A stretch of 64,000 nt of DNA from Polyangiaceae bacterium (GCA_013214025.1 JABSRN010000007.1:1-64000), one strand, 5' to 3'. Positions 36,547 to 46,588 are shown, numbered from the stretch's first letter. Made by a program: numbers and translations. Notes: generated by a model not told the origin, from the sequence alone.

Positions 36547-38648
36547 AGCCCGCTAAGAAGCGCTCTGGGCTGCGGCTCCTCTCCCGTTCCGGCGAGGGCC
36601 CCCTGGGTGCCCTCGCCTGCCCGCTCGCAGGGGCCGCAGCGCTGTTGCTGAGCCCCCAGGCTTCCGCCGAAGACTCCGAGCAAGCTTCTCTCCGAGAGTC
36701 GCTCGGTGAGGCGCGAGCCATCGCCGAACTCGAGATTCCGAGTCGTGCAGACGCCGCCGTCATCAGACTCGGAGGCACAGCCAGTCTCGCCGCATCCGAA
36801 GCTCTGCTCCGGGAGCTCGGCAGCGATCCTTCCGAACTAAGCGGTGACACCCAACTCCGCCTCGCCGTCGCCCTCTCCCAGCACACTCATCGACCCAAGG
36901 TGATCCGAGCCTTGGGTCGCCTGATGAGCCGCAGTGCGCCGCAATCGGACCGAGTGACCGAGCAGCAGGCCGCCCGGGCTCGCTCGACGGCAGCACTGGC
37001 TCTGGCAGCTAGTGGACGCAGCGCCGCCCTCACGGCGTTAGCTCGAGCACTGGGTCGACCGGGCGAAACGAGTCGTATTGCCCAAGACGCCTTCTTGGCG
37101 CACCCGCCGAAAGATCTAGGACCGCTCCTGCGTTCGGCTAGCTCGCCCTCCGTCGCCCTCGTCGAGACATTGGACGAACTGGCGGATCAGCGCTCGTTTG
37201 GCGCCCTCCGACAACTGGTGCGTTCCGGAAGCAATGCCGTCCGCGGACGTGCCGCAGTCGCCCTAGCTAGACAAGGCCACTTGGAGGTGGTGCCCTTGGC
37301 GCTGCGTTGGCTCGAGAAAAAAACCGCCCCCGCACTGCTGCTCCCCAGCGTTGAAATATTGAGCCTGGCGCAAAGCCCCGGCGGCGCGGCCACGCTAGGC
37401 TCATTACTGAAGGAGCCCACTACTAGGAGTGCCGCGCTCGATCTACTGTTGCGCGCCCCGTCACGACTCTGGACGCGCGTCGTCGGTTCTCAATTGCGTC
37501 AGGCACAGTCTTGGAGCGATCACGATGCGGGACGCCTGATTGCGTTTTTGGCAATCAACGGCGGGCCCGCGGCGCTCGAAGCCCTGGAGTTCGGCTTAGG
37601 GGAGAGCCGTTGGAGCTGGCGCACAGCCGACGCCCTCGCCGGCTGTGCGGATCCCCAAGCAGAGCACATCTTGCTGAACGCCATGGCAGCGCCGAACGAC
37701 AGCGCCTCGGCGTCGCCCTCGACGAGTCACCTGGCCACCCTGGCACTCATTCTACGCGCGAGCCGCTCAGGTCTCCGGCGCGAGGGCATCCGTCCAGCGG
37801 GACTGACGACACATCTCATGGCTCTCTGGCGCTCGGCTGATCCAGCAAAGCAAGAACTCGCCGCCTTCGGTTTGGGCAGCTTCAGCCGGCACTGGCAACG
37901 CGCCCTACTCGCCTCTAGCCCGAACCATCCCCGTCACCTGGCGGCGGGTCTACGCAGCTTGTTAGTCCACGACGCTCCCGAATTTATCTCCGCAGCCGTA
38001 CGCCTGCGCCAGGAGCCCGACCGCAAAAGGCGTCACCTGCTCGCTCTGGCATTGCTCGATCTCGACGCCGCGGCCCATGTTCCCCAGGCGCTATTGATCG
38101 CCCTGATCGACGATCTCGGGCCCGGCAGCGCGTTGGCCGCCCGCGCCCTCGCCAGCCGCGATGACGACGCCGCCCTCGAACACGCCCGAGAGGTATTCTT
38201 CTGGTCCAACACCGTTCTCAGCGCACATATTGCGCTCGGACTCGCACACAATCCGCGAGCTTCGGTCACTTCTTGGCTCACACGGCGGTATCGAGCGGAA
38301 CACCGCGTAACCGTGCGCCGCGCCATCATCCGCGCCCTGAGTCAACGCCCGGGACCCCTCAGCCATTCCGTGCTCCGGCTAGCCGCCAAACTCGACGGCG
38401 ATGCTGTGACACGAAATCTAGCCCGCCGGGTGCTGCACGGCGAGCGCCGTGCCCCCCATCCCCGAGGGGATGCCACAACGTGGCTAAAAACCCGCGGACC
38501 CGACGCGGAAAAAGCGGCCCTCCGTCTCCTGACGAACAGCGGGATTGCGCTGCCCTTCGGCAATGATACAGAGGGCATGGCCGCCGTCCTCGGACTGCGG
38601 TCGGGGCCATTTATCGCAGAAGCTCATATTTGGCCGCTGGGCACTTGA
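36543..38648 (+). CDS. Exported alpha-helical HEAT-repeat-like protein
   Basis: 701 residues from a GTG overlapping the previous stop. Residues 1-42 form a signal sequence (ALACPLAGAAALLLSPQASA). The rest is built of helical pairs rich in Ala/Leu/Arg, for example RGRAAVALARQGHLEVVPLA and SRLWTRVVGSQLRQAQ, fitting a HEAT/PBS-lyase solenoid for protein-protein contact. No catalytic motif is present. Coupled translation with the TSP3 outer-membrane protein suggests a periplasmic partner. The sequence is unusually rich in Ala and Arg codons but matches the local style. Confidence 0.75.
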   Translation: MKPAKKRSGLRLLSRSGEGPLGALACPLAGAAALLLSPQASAEDSEQASLRESLGEARAIAELEIPSRADAAVIRLGGTASLAASEALLRELGSDPSELSGDTQLRLAVALSQHTHRPKVIRALGRLMSRSAPQSDRVTEQQAARARSTAALALAASGRSAALTALARALGRPGETSRIAQDAFLAHPPKDLGPLLRSASSPSVALVETLDELADQRSFGALRQLVRSGSNAVRGRAAVALARQGHLEVVPLALRWLEKKTAPALLLPSVEILSLAQSPGGAATLGSLLKEPTTRSAALDLLLRAPSRLWTRVVGSQLRQAQSWSDHDAGRLIAFLAINGGPAALEALEFGLGESRWSWRTADALAGCADPQAEHILLNAMAAPNDSASASPSTSHLATLALILRASRSGLRREGIRPAGLTTHLMALWRSADPAKQELAAFGLGSFSRHWQRALLASSPNHPRHLAAGLRSLLVHDAPEFISAAVRLRQEPDRKRRHLLALALLDLDAAAHVPQALLIALIDDLGPGSALAARALASRDDDAALEHAREVFFWSNTVLSAHIALGLAHNPRASVTSWLTRRYRAEHRVTVRRAIIRALSQRPGPLSHSVLRLAAKLDGDAVTRNLARRVLHGERRAPHPRGDATTWLKTRGPDAEKAALRLLTNSGIALPFGNDTEGMAAVLGLRSGPFIAEAHIWPLGT

Positions 38649-38678
38649 GCTAGTGCCCCCCCTATCCCGGAGATCTAC

Positions 38679-38942
38679 TTGGCAAGCCGCAAGAAAAAGA
38701 CAGACAAAGCAAACGCTGACGACAGCTTTGAACGGGCGGTGAACCGTCTCGGCGAGATCGTTGAGGGCCTGGAGTCGGGAGACCTGCCGCTCGAGGAGTC
38801 CCTCAAGTTGTTCGAAGAAGGCGTGACCCTAGCCAGAAGCAGCCAAGCCACTCTCGACGCCGCAGAAAAACGCGTGGAAGAACTGCTGAGCGTAGACGAC
38901 GACGGAAACCCCATCGTGAAAACCATCGGGACGGATGAATAG
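38679..38942 (+). CDS. xseB: Exodeoxyribonuclease VII small subunit
   Basis: 87 residues, start TTG 38679 preceded by CCGGAG. The core NRLGEIVEGLESGDLPLEE and SLKLFEEGVTLARSSQATL is the XseB signature and forms the helical bundle that binds XseA. The large subunit gene is not in the window. The 3' end overlaps the CinA-type gene by 8 nt (ATGAATAG), so translation is likely coupled. Confidence 0.93.
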   Translation: MASRKKKTDKANADDSFERAVNRLGEIVEGLESGDLPLEESLKLFEEGVTLARSSQATLDAAEKRVEELLSVDDDGNPIVKTIGTDE

Positions 38943-39714
38943 CGCTGGCTCTTCCCCCGGCGCTGAGTCTCCCTCGGGTGATGAGGTTTCCACTGCCGGC
39001 GCTATCTTAATCGGTGATGAACTGCTTAGTGGGAAAATCCAAGACAGCAACCTCTACCCCCTTGCCGGCACACTCCGACGGCTCGGGATCCGGCTGCTCC
39101 GGGTCTCCATCATCGGTGACAACGCCGCCGTCATCGCGCGGGAAGTGAAACAGTTCAGCGCCGACTACGACGTCGTATTTACCAGTGGCGGCGTGGGACC
39201 CACCCACGACGATCTCACGCTGGAAGCCGTCGCTGACGCCTTCGGTGTCTCGACTCACATAGACGATGTGACGCGAAAAATGCTGGAGGAACACCAAGGC
39301 AAGCAGCTCACCGAAGCGCAAATTCGCATGGTGCGGGTGCCCGACAGCTCTCGATTGGTCTCCACCAAAGATGTGCCATGGCCCACTGTGGTGATGCGCA
39401 ATGTCTGGGTGTTGCCAGGAGTGCCGCAAGCCTTCGCCATGAAGCTGAGCGTGATTCACCATGAACTGAAGGGCAGTCAGTGTCTTCTCAGTAGCAGTGT
39501 TTACCTGCGAGACGACGAATTGGATTTGACCGAGAAGCTCAACCAACTCGTAGAACGCCACCCTCAAGTCAGCATCGGCTCGTATCCGAGATGGTTTGAC
39601 ACTCGCTACAAAACGAAAATCACCTTCGATGGAGAGGACGCGGCTTTACTCGATGCAGCACGCGACGACTTGCTCTCCCTGGTCCCCGCGGAATCCGTCG
39701 TCAACATCGAGTGA
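38935..39714 (+). CDS. CinA-type molybdopterin-binding domain protein
   Basis: 259 residues. After a 20-residue low-complexity leader the protein matches the MoaB/MogA-like domain of CinA: AILIGDELLSGKIQDSN, FTSGGVGPTHDDLTLEAVAD and VLPGVPQAFAMKL, the last being the nucleotide-binding loop. The C-terminal nicotinamide-nucleotide deamidase domain of full CinA is absent, so this is a short CinA/YfaY-like form, whose relatives hydrolyse ADP-ribose or act on NMN. Overlaps xseB by 8 nt. Confidence 0.9.
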   Translation: MNSAGSSPGAESPSGDEVSTAGAILIGDELLSGKIQDSNLYPLAGTLRRLGIRLLRVSIIGDNAAVIAREVKQFSADYDVVFTSGGVGPTHDDLTLEAVADAFGVSTHIDDVTRKMLEEHQGKQLTEAQIRMVRVPDSSRLVSTKDVPWPTVVMRNVWVLPGVPQAFAMKLSVIHHELKGSQCLLSSSVYLRDDELDLTEKLNQLVERHPQVSIGSYPRWFDTRYKTKITFDGEDAALLDAARDDLLSLVPAESVVNIE

Positions 39715-39832
39715 TCGGTGAGGCGCCGGCGATAGCTGGCCCCCGCCCATCGCCCGGCCCCCCAAAGCCGTTGCCCCGGCGAAACTTCGGCATGAGGAAC
39801 CGACGGCACGAGTCGTGCAGGTCAGGCGTTGT

Positions 39833-40576
39833 ATGCCCAGCCCACTCCAGCACTCCACCGCCAATCCACAGCTCCGTCAACAGAACCGTCGTCCCCTCTC
39901 CGGCCCCCAACGGCTCCGACACCGAGCCATCCTCGACGGTCTTGCCACCTTGGCGGACATCGAACTCATCGCTCTAGTGCTGGGCTCCAGGTCTCGGGAC
40001 GCTTGCGCGAGCCGGTTGCTGGACGATGCCGGCAGTCTAGAGACGCTGACTCGGCGCAGCATCGCCGAGCTTCAACGTTTCCCAGGATTGGGCGCAGCCA
40101 CCGCCTGCCGCCTGGCCGCCAGTTTGGAGCTCGGCCGCCGTGCTCAGATGCAAGCCAGTCAACTGCCGGCTCCGCAGATCACCAGCCTCGCGGATGTAGA
40201 GCGCTGGGCAGGCCCGCGGCTCTCCCATCTTGAGCACGAAGAGGTCTGGCTGCTCTGCCTGGATGCCAATAGCCGGCTACGCGCCGCCCGGCAAATCGCC
40301 CGCGGGGGACAACACGCTTGTGCCTTGACCGCCCGCGACATCCTCCGGCCCGCGTTGCAACAGAACGCCGCCGCCATTGTTTTGGTTCACAATCATCCCA
40401 GCGGTGACTGCACCCCCAGTGCCGAGGACACTGCCATGACCCAGAGGGTTCAAGCCGCCTGCGTTAGCCTCGGCTTACTGCTACTCGACCATGCCGTCGT
40501 GGCCCGACGCGGTGTCTGCTCTGCCCTCAGCCCGCCCACATCCTTGCCGGACGGCGAGTCCCAACTCGCGGCCTGA
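39833..40576 (+). CDS. RadC-like JAB-domain protein
   Basis: 247 residues from ATG 39833; the GTG 39815 is six codons upstream. N-terminal helix-hairpin-helix-like region (LQRFPGLGAATACRLAASLE) and C-terminal JAB/MPN metalloprotease-type domain with HNHPSGDCTPSAEDTAMT, whose His-x-His and Asp are zinc ligands. This is the UPF0758/RadC family; despite the name, a repair role is not proven, and links to natural transformation and mobile DNA exist. A ComEA-like and a CinA-like protein are in the same 10 kb. N-terminus before residue 30 is divergent. Confidence 0.9.
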   Translation: MPSPLQHSTANPQLRQQNRRPLSGPQRLRHRAILDGLATLADIELIALVLGSRSRDACASRLLDDAGSLETLTRRSIAELQRFPGLGAATACRLAASLELGRRAQMQASQLPAPQITSLADVERWAGPRLSHLEHEEVWLLCLDANSRLRAARQIARGGQHACALTARDILRPALQQNAAAIVLVHNHPSGDCTPSAEDTAMTQRVQAACVSLGLLLLDHAVVARRGVCSALSPPTSLPDGESQLAA

Positions 40577-40771
40577 GGCCCGGGGCACGCGCCGCCCACC
40601 GTACTTTCCCGAGGGCCGGACCGGATCTAGTGCCCGGCCCGCGCTCACTCCACGCATCCCATTCCCGCCATGTGAGGGTATCAAATCACATACCTATCGT
40701 GCATGCTAGCGGCGCCGGCTAGCGGGGTCTTTTGTAGCCCCGACGGCTTTCGTCCGGTATTCTGGCTGTAG

Positions 40772-42130
40772 ATGTCGATCACTGAGGCGCTCAGTTTCGC
40801 GGCCTTGACGGACGTCGGGAAAAAACGGGAACACAACGAGGATAACTTCCTCGTTGACCGCAAGTTGGCTCTCTTCATCGTCTGCGACGGAATGGGTGGT
40901 CACGCAGCGGGCGAAGTCGCCAGCGCAATGGCCGTGCGCACGGTGCACGAGGAGATCAAACGAGAGAAAGAGCTGCTCAACGACTACGTAGCGAACAAGA
41001 CGGGAGTGGACCGCGTCAACAAACGCGACATCACGAATATGCTCGAGTTCGCGGTCAACCGCGCCTCCAGCAAGATCCACGCCGAAGCAACGCAAGATGC
41101 CAGCAAACGCGGCATGGGGACCACCCTCGTCGCCGTGATCTTTCTGGGTACGCAGGCCTTCGTGGTGCACGTAGGCGACAGCCGCATGTACATGATGCGC
41201 GGCGGAGTGCTCGAACAGATCACCGAAGATCACAACGTTTATAACGAGCTGCTCAAGCGCAAGAAAATGACGCGCGCCCAGGTCGAGAAACTGGCGCCAA
41301 AAAACGCCATCACACGCGCCGTCGGAGTGTACGAGCACTGCGAGCCCGACACTCTGGTGCTCGATGCCGCTGTCGGTGACCGTTTCCTGTTGTGCTCAGA
41401 CGGACTCAGCGAATACTTCGAGCCGCCACTGGGGCAACTCGAGGAATTAGTCGTCCTGCTGAACGAAACCGACGCCGACAAAACCACGAAGAGTCTCATC
41501 GACACCGCCAACGAACGCGGCGGCAAAGACAACATCACAGCTCTTCTCGTCACCGTCGGCAATGTGAGTGCCCGGGACGAGAAGGTCGTGCAAAGGCTGC
41601 AGCTGAAGCGCGACATGCTCGCACGCATGCCCCTCTTTCGACCGCTCAACGACCGCGAGATTCGCCGGGTTCTCCAAGTCACCGAGGTGCACGCCTACAA
41701 GAACGACGACTTGGTCATCACCGAAGGCGAGAAGGGCGACGAGCTGTTCATCGTACTGAGTGGTCAGGTGATGGTGTCGCGTTCCGGCGCCCACGTGGCC
41801 GTGCTCAAGCCCGGCGAGCATTTCGGCGAAATGAGCTTGATTCGCACCCAGCCCCGGTCAGCCACCGTGGTCTCTTCGGGAGAAGCCGAGCTGATGGTGA
41901 TCCGACGGACCGAGTTCTTCGAAATCCTCCGCAAGGAACATCAGTTGGCGGTCAAGCTGCTCTGGCAGTTCACGGGCGTACTCGCCGATCGGCTAGCGGA
42001 GACGACTGCGGATCTCGGCGACGCTCGCGACGAGCTCGCTGCCGAAGACTTGACCGTAGACATTTTCGCCGAAGAAGAAGGCGACCGAATGACGGCAAAA
42101 TTGCCAGCACCTCCTTCCACGGATCGCTGA
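40772..42130 (+). CDS. PP2C-type Ser/Thr phosphatase fused to a cyclic-nucleotide-binding domain
   Basis: 452 residues. Residues 1-250 are a complete PPM/PP2C catalytic domain: GKKREHNEDNFLVD, VCDGMGGHAAGEVAS, RGMGTTLVAV, HVGDSRMYMMRGG, LLCSDGLSEYF and GGKDNITALLV, with all metal-binding Asp residues. Residues 285-410 are a cNMP-binding domain with GDELFIVLSGQVMVSR and the phosphate-binding cassette GEMSLIRTQPRSATV. A tail of about 40 residues is acidic. The fusion should dephosphorylate proteins marked by Hanks-type kinases under control of cAMP or cGMP. It is 16 nt ahead of a lipoprotein gene. Confidence 0.95.
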   Translation: MSITEALSFAALTDVGKKREHNEDNFLVDRKLALFIVCDGMGGHAAGEVASAMAVRTVHEEIKREKELLNDYVANKTGVDRVNKRDITNMLEFAVNRASSKIHAEATQDASKRGMGTTLVAVIFLGTQAFVVHVGDSRMYMMRGGVLEQITEDHNVYNELLKRKKMTRAQVEKLAPKNAITRAVGVYEHCEPDTLVLDAAVGDRFLLCSDGLSEYFEPPLGQLEELVVLLNETDADKTTKSLIDTANERGGKDNITALLVTVGNVSARDEKVVQRLQLKRDMLARMPLFRPLNDREIRRVLQVTEVHAYKNDDLVITEGEKGDELFIVLSGQVMVSRSGAHVAVLKPGEHFGEMSLIRTQPRSATVVSSGEAELMVIRRTEFFEILRKEHQLAVKLLWQFTGVLADRLAETTADLGDARDELAAEDLTVDIFAEEEGDRMTAKLPAPPSTDR

Positions 42131-42146
42131 GAGCCCCCGGGTCCCC

Positions 42147-43049
42147 ATGAAGATATCAGCGCGCCTCGGCGGTTCTCCCTCGGCTACGCCGGCGTGGGTT
42201 CTCGCAGCTCTGCTGGTCAACATCACCGGCTGTGAATCAACGCCAAACAAGAGTGTACCGGTCCCGCCGAGCTCGGCTTCGGTCACGGCCCCAGCCGCGA
42301 GTGCACGGCATGCCCCCGATCGACCGGGCAGTCGACACCGCTCGGCCAAAAGTTTGAGCTCCGGCGAATGTCGTGCCCTGACGGTGAGCGGTCGCGTTCG
42401 GACGGGGGACAAATCAATCCGATCCGGTGCTCCACTTCCGCCAGATCAGTGGGTGACGCTCGAAGACAAATCTCGGGCGAGTTTTGTCAGCCGCACCGGC
42501 CGTGAATTCACGCTTCACGGACCCGCTACCGTGTTGCCCTGTTTTCAAGCGGAGGAAGTCGTGTTGATCTCGGCCGGTCGACTCACCACCGTCGCGGGTC
42601 CGGGTGCTCGTCCCGGCGCCAGCGTAGTGCTCGCGACCCCCGGAGGCGCTGTTCACTATTACGACGCCAGTCTGACCTTCACCGTGACCGCGAGCGAGGC
42701 CCAGATCGAGGTAACAAAAGGGGAGATCAGCGTCCGAATACCAGGTCGGGAGTCCGAAGCCAGAAAAGCTGGTCAGTCGGCCAAAATCCCCATTCGCCGC
42801 TCCCCTGGACAGACCCTCTCCGACTGCGAAGAAGCTGCTCAGAGCGCCGCTCAGCTGGGCAAGCAAGTGCTGAAGGCGCCCAAAGGCGGGCTCGGAAAGG
42901 TCGCTGCAGCCCACCTGGTGGCTCGCAAAAAAAGCCGCCTGCTGTGCGCGGTGGCAGCTGCTGGGGCGGCCGGAGTCGATACAAAACAGGACTTCAGCAA
43001 GCGCCTCTCCCGCGCAGACGCACTGTGGCGCGGTAAGCCAGCGCCCTAA
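42147..43049 (+). CDS. FecR-domain-like lipoprotein
   Basis: 300 residues. Lipoprotein signal AWVLAALLVNITGC with Cys at residue 29, a Ser/Ala/Pro linker, and a FecR-like beta domain at about 75-200 (TLEDKSRASFVSRTGREFTL, GEISVRIPG). The C-terminal part is Lys/Ala-rich and helical. FecR proteins are anti-sigma or ligand sensors, but myxobacteria carry many FecR-like lipoproteins of unknown role with no sigma gene, as here. It follows the PP2C fusion gene by 16 nt. It is an intact relative in domain type of the broken gene at 7.6 kb. Confidence 0.8.
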   Translation: MKISARLGGSPSATPAWVLAALLVNITGCESTPNKSVPVPPSSASVTAPAASARHAPDRPGSRHRSAKSLSSGECRALTVSGRVRTGDKSIRSGAPLPPDQWVTLEDKSRASFVSRTGREFTLHGPATVLPCFQAEEVVLISAGRLTTVAGPGARPGASVVLATPGGAVHYYDASLTFTVTASEAQIEVTKGEISVRIPGRESEARKAGQSAKIPIRRSPGQTLSDCEEAAQSAAQLGKQVLKAPKGGLGKVAAAHLVARKKSRLLCAVAAAGAAGVDTKQDFSKRLSRADALWRGKPAP

Positions 43050-43323
43050 GCTCAGCCGAGCCGCAGGACATAGATAGCGCCTCCGGCCCGACGGTCGCCG
43101 CCGCTCGGCGTCGCTCGCCCGCCAGCTAACCGAAGCCGTCCCAGCTCGCCTACGTCAGCGCGATCCTGCGCCGGCCTCCCAAATCCCTCGCCAGACGAAC
43201 TTTCGTTGCAGTTTCGCCCTCATGACAGTAGCTTCGACACCTAAGATGACGCTATTTCGCGGCCCAAACCTTCCGTTGTCACCACCGCAGTTGTCACCAT
43301 CAATGCTGATGCCATCCATGCTT

Positions 43324-44871
43324 ATGAAGGCCAACGTTCGAGTCGGTCCCGTTCTAGCGGCGCTGCTGACGCTCAGCCAAACGGCCGCCGCCGACGAACC
43401 TCGAAAAGTCACCGAACCCATGGTGATGCGAGAGCCCGGCAACATCGTCAACGTCGTCGACGCCTTTGACGGCCCCGACGATTTCGACATGAATATTAGC
43501 CTAGGCTACGAACGGATTTGGAAAACCTCCAAACTGGTTCGCGAGACCCACATGTCCGAGCTCGAGGGGTCCAGTGGCGGCTACACGGCCGCCAACACCA
43601 ACGTCGGTACCTATACTCAAGACGTTTCGAAATTGAACACTCGCGTCGACATCGGGCTCTACCACGACGTCGGCCTCGTATTCCGCATGCCCATCGTACT
43701 GTCGGACGACCGCAAGATCGAAGCGGTCGACGGCAGCGACACTCGCCAGGCGTTGATTCTCGAAGGCGCGGTCGGCGAGCAACTCTTCCAGCTCCCTTTC
43801 GAGTCCCCCACCCGAAGCGGTATTGAATACCTCGCGGTCGGGCTGGACTTCGGCATCATGAACCAATGGCGAGACCCGACGAAGCCCACCTGGGTCTTCG
43901 GCATCGAGGGGCGCTTCAACGTTTCAGAGCCCATGCATGCGTGCGGCAAGTCCGGTTTCGTCACAGGCGAAGACTGCGCCTTTCCATCCGACCTCAACCG
44001 AAACGGCATTCAGGATGCCCCCGACGGCAGCGCGGTGGACTCCGGCAATAACCCGATTCAGCTAGAGGGCACGAACATCGGTTCGTCTCGCGCAGCGGGC
44101 ATCAGTCGTGGCACCACTTTGCTGGAGGGGCACAGCTTTCTGTCCAAACGTATCCAGTACCTTGAGCCCTACGCCGGCATGCGTGCCTTCTTCGAGTTTC
44201 AGAACAAGAACAGCGACTTCGGCAAAACTGACCTCCAGGGGGCGCTGGTCAACCACCCGCCTTTCGGCGGCACCATGGTCGCCGGTATGTACATCATTCC
44301 CTGGGAGGTCTACGACCGCTTCCAGAGGATAGCCTTCGACGTCCGACTCAAGGGCACCTACCGCTCCCAGGGCCGCGACTACACCGAGCTCTTCGACGCT
44401 CTCGGCAGTAGCTCATCGCCCTCCCTCCGTCGCCCCAACTACGCTCAGTACCAAGGCTTCAACCCGGCTGACGGCGCCTCAGGCACAGATGCGGCAATCG
44501 AGTCTGTGGTCAACACCAACTCTCAGAAGGTCTACTTCACGGGAATCACCGATGTTCAGCAGCACGGCATCTACGCCGTCAACGGTTCCTTCCTGTGGCA
44601 GGCAGGCGAGTACATCAAGTTCGATCTCGGCGGAGGCCTGACCTGGGTCCAGGGGCACCTGATCACTTACGATCAACCGTGTAACCCAGACTTCGCTGGC
44701 GGCACGGACGTCGCGGGACCCTGTCGCACCTCGTCGGCATCCGGCGACGCAGTGGCCACCGGCATCCCGAACCCGAACTACCGACCCGGCATCAACGTGC
44801 CCGGCCGCCGCTTTAAGGTCGAGTCCTCCACAGAGCTGAACGCCTGGGTGAACGCCACAGTGATGTTCTAG
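43324..44871 (+). CDS. Outer-membrane protein, beta-barrel-like
   Basis: 515 residues if the ATG at 43324 is used, which gives a good signal peptide (MKANVRVGPVLAALLTLSQ to AAA); the frame starts 34 codons earlier at ATG 43222. The mature protein is rich in aromatic and alternating residues (FDMNISLGYERIW, GIEYLAVGLDFGIM, IKFDLGGGLTWVQGH) and ends in VNATVMF, a C-terminal Phe typical of barrels assembled by the BAM complex. No family name is certain. It lies between a FecR-like lipoprotein and a multi-span membrane protein. Confidence 0.75.
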   Translation: MKANVRVGPVLAALLTLSQTAAADEPRKVTEPMVMREPGNIVNVVDAFDGPDDFDMNISLGYERIWKTSKLVRETHMSELEGSSGGYTAANTNVGTYTQDVSKLNTRVDIGLYHDVGLVFRMPIVLSDDRKIEAVDGSDTRQALILEGAVGEQLFQLPFESPTRSGIEYLAVGLDFGIMNQWRDPTKPTWVFGIEGRFNVSEPMHACGKSGFVTGEDCAFPSDLNRNGIQDAPDGSAVDSGNNPIQLEGTNIGSSRAAGISRGTTLLEGHSFLSKRIQYLEPYAGMRAFFEFQNKNSDFGKTDLQGALVNHPPFGGTMVAGMYIIPWEVYDRFQRIAFDVRLKGTYRSQGRDYTELFDALGSSSSPSLRRPNYAQYQGFNPADGASGTDAAIESVVNTNSQKVYFTGITDVQQHGIYAVNGSFLWQAGEYIKFDLGGGLTWVQGHLITYDQPCNPDFAGGTDVAGPCRTSSASGDAVATGIPNPNYRPGINVPGRRFKVESSTELNAWVNATVMF

Positions 44872-44875
44872 TTCC

Positions 44876-46588
44876 GTGCGCGGCTATCCAGACGCGCTCG
44901 CGCCCCGTTGCCTCTGGCAGCGTTGCCTCTCGAAGCGCACGCTCCACCGCTATCCCTCTCCCCAGAATCGATTCTCCGGACAACTGGCGATGCTCGCCAT
45001 GGTGTCGAGCATACTGCTAGCGCCGAAGGGCAACGCCCTCCCAGCGACACCGAACTCAGTGGGCAGCGACACCACCAGTGCCGTGGCAACCCACCCGCCC
45101 GCTACCGAGCCCACCTCTGCCGGTGATCCGACAGCGGCCCCCTCAGCCACGGCTGCGGCGTCTTCCCCGACCCTCAGCTCGACAGTAGACGAATCGGTCG
45201 CCGTCAAGCTGTCTCCTAAGGACGCGGACGAGTCCAGCGTCCCGGACGAGGTTCTCCGCGAGATCGACGCGGGCCCGGAGGAACTCAACGATTCTGCGAA
45301 CGACGGCGCCCCGCCCCTCGAACGGATTAGCGTACTGCCTTGCCAGGCAGAGCTCGCGGACGAAGAAAACGTCGTGCAGTGGCGGGCTCCGACCACTGCA
45401 GACATCGAAGCTCGTCGAATCTGCCGGCAAGTGAGCTTCGTGCTGCGAGAGGCGCTCCAAGATCTCGGCTTCACCCTCGTAGTCGCCGACACCGGCCGTA
45501 CGAATCACAACAGCCTAGACGAACAGCTGCTCGCGGTGGCCGAAACCCGCTGGGCCATCGTCCCTCGAATCGAGCTAATCGGCGAAGAGGTGCGCATCGA
45601 ACTGTTAGCGGCCATCCCCAAGTCGCGCGTATTGCTCAAACGGGTCGAACTAGCCGACCTCGAACACTTGGACGTTCGGACGGTGGTGATGATTCGTGAC
45701 ATCACGCGAGTAGCCTGGCCGGTACAAGCGACCCCGCAAGTCGGTGAAACGGTGCAGACGCCGGCTGTCGTCTATCACGCTCGCTCTCCTGGGCGCTCGG
45801 TACTGGTTCTCGGCTCCGCACTGCTGGGCGGCTACGCGGGCTTCACTCTTCAGCGCGCCGGCGACTCCAACGATGGCCGCCTGATTTACCCGATGATCGC
45901 CCTCGGCACGGGCATCGGCGTCGGAGCCTCCATGGTGATCGCCGAAGAGTGGGACGTCGGTCTCGGCGATGCCTGGTTCCTCGCGGCCACGACGCTTTGG
46001 CCCACCAGCAGCGCGGTCTTGTTGTCAGAGCATCACGGCGCGTCTAACCGTGAACGGCTCATGTACGGTCTCGCCGGCGCCTTTGGCGGCGCGGCACTCG
46101 GCACGGGGGCACTCGGCTTCGGCGGGATGAGTACAGGCGGCGCCTTGGTCACCCACTCCGGCGGTGCCTACGGAACCCTACTGGGCGGCATGGCCGAACG
46201 AATGATAGCCGGCGGCAACGACCTACCCCGACGAGGACTCGCTTACGGCGGCATGGCGGGCGTGGTGCTAGCTGGAGCCTGGGCGGCCCAGTTTCGATCT
46301 CCGTCCCCCTCCCGAATCCTCTTCATCGACATGAGCGCCGGTCTCGGCGCGTTGGCGGGAGCCGCGCTCGCCAGCCCCTTAGTTTTCGACGATTCGGGGG
46401 AAGACAAACAACGACTCTTCTTTGGCAGCGTCACGACTGGCTTGCTCGCCGGCGGACTGATCGGCGCCTGGATGACGCCGTCTGAAAAGTCGCCGTCCGA
46501 CAGCTCCCTTCAAATGACTCCGTTCTTCGACAGCACAATCGAGTCAACGCACACCCGCTACACTCTCGGTTTGCGCGGGTCTTTTTGA
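44876..46588 (+). CDS. Membrane protein of unknown family with exported N-terminal domain
   Basis: 570 residues from GTG 44876, 4 nt after the previous stop; a later ATG at 44990 would shorten the leader. A hydrophobic signal (GQLAMLAMVSSILLAPKGNA) is followed by an Ala/Pro/Ser/Thr-rich linker, a mixed alpha/beta domain at about 150-300 (AEDEENVV-like region to RVAWPV), and then about eight Gly/Ala-rich hydrophobic segments from residue 310 to 545 (SVLVLGSALLGGYAGFTL, GMAGVVLAGAWAAQF). The Gly-rich segments resemble outer-membrane or Gly-zipper helices. Function unknown. Confidence 0.65.
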   Translation: MRGYPDALAPRCLWQRCLSKRTLHRYPSPQNRFSGQLAMLAMVSSILLAPKGNALPATPNSVGSDTTSAVATHPPATEPTSAGDPTAAPSATAAASSPTLSSTVDESVAVKLSPKDADESSVPDEVLREIDAGPEELNDSANDGAPPLERISVLPCQAELADEENVVQWRAPTTADIEARRICRQVSFVLREALQDLGFTLVVADTGRTNHNSLDEQLLAVAETRWAIVPRIELIGEEVRIELLAAIPKSRVLLKRVELADLEHLDVRTVVMIRDITRVAWPVQATPQVGETVQTPAVVYHARSPGRSVLVLGSALLGGYAGFTLQRAGDSNDGRLIYPMIALGTGIGVGASMVIAEEWDVGLGDAWFLAATTLWPTSSAVLLSEHHGASNRERLMYGLAGAFGGAALGTGALGFGGMSTGGALVTHSGGAYGTLLGGMAERMIAGGNDLPRRGLAYGGMAGVVLAGAWAAQFRSPSPSRILFIDMSAGLGALAGAALASPLVFDDSGEDKQRLFFGSVTTGLLAGGLIGAWMTPSEKSPSDSSLQMTPFFDSTIESTHTRYTLGLRGSF

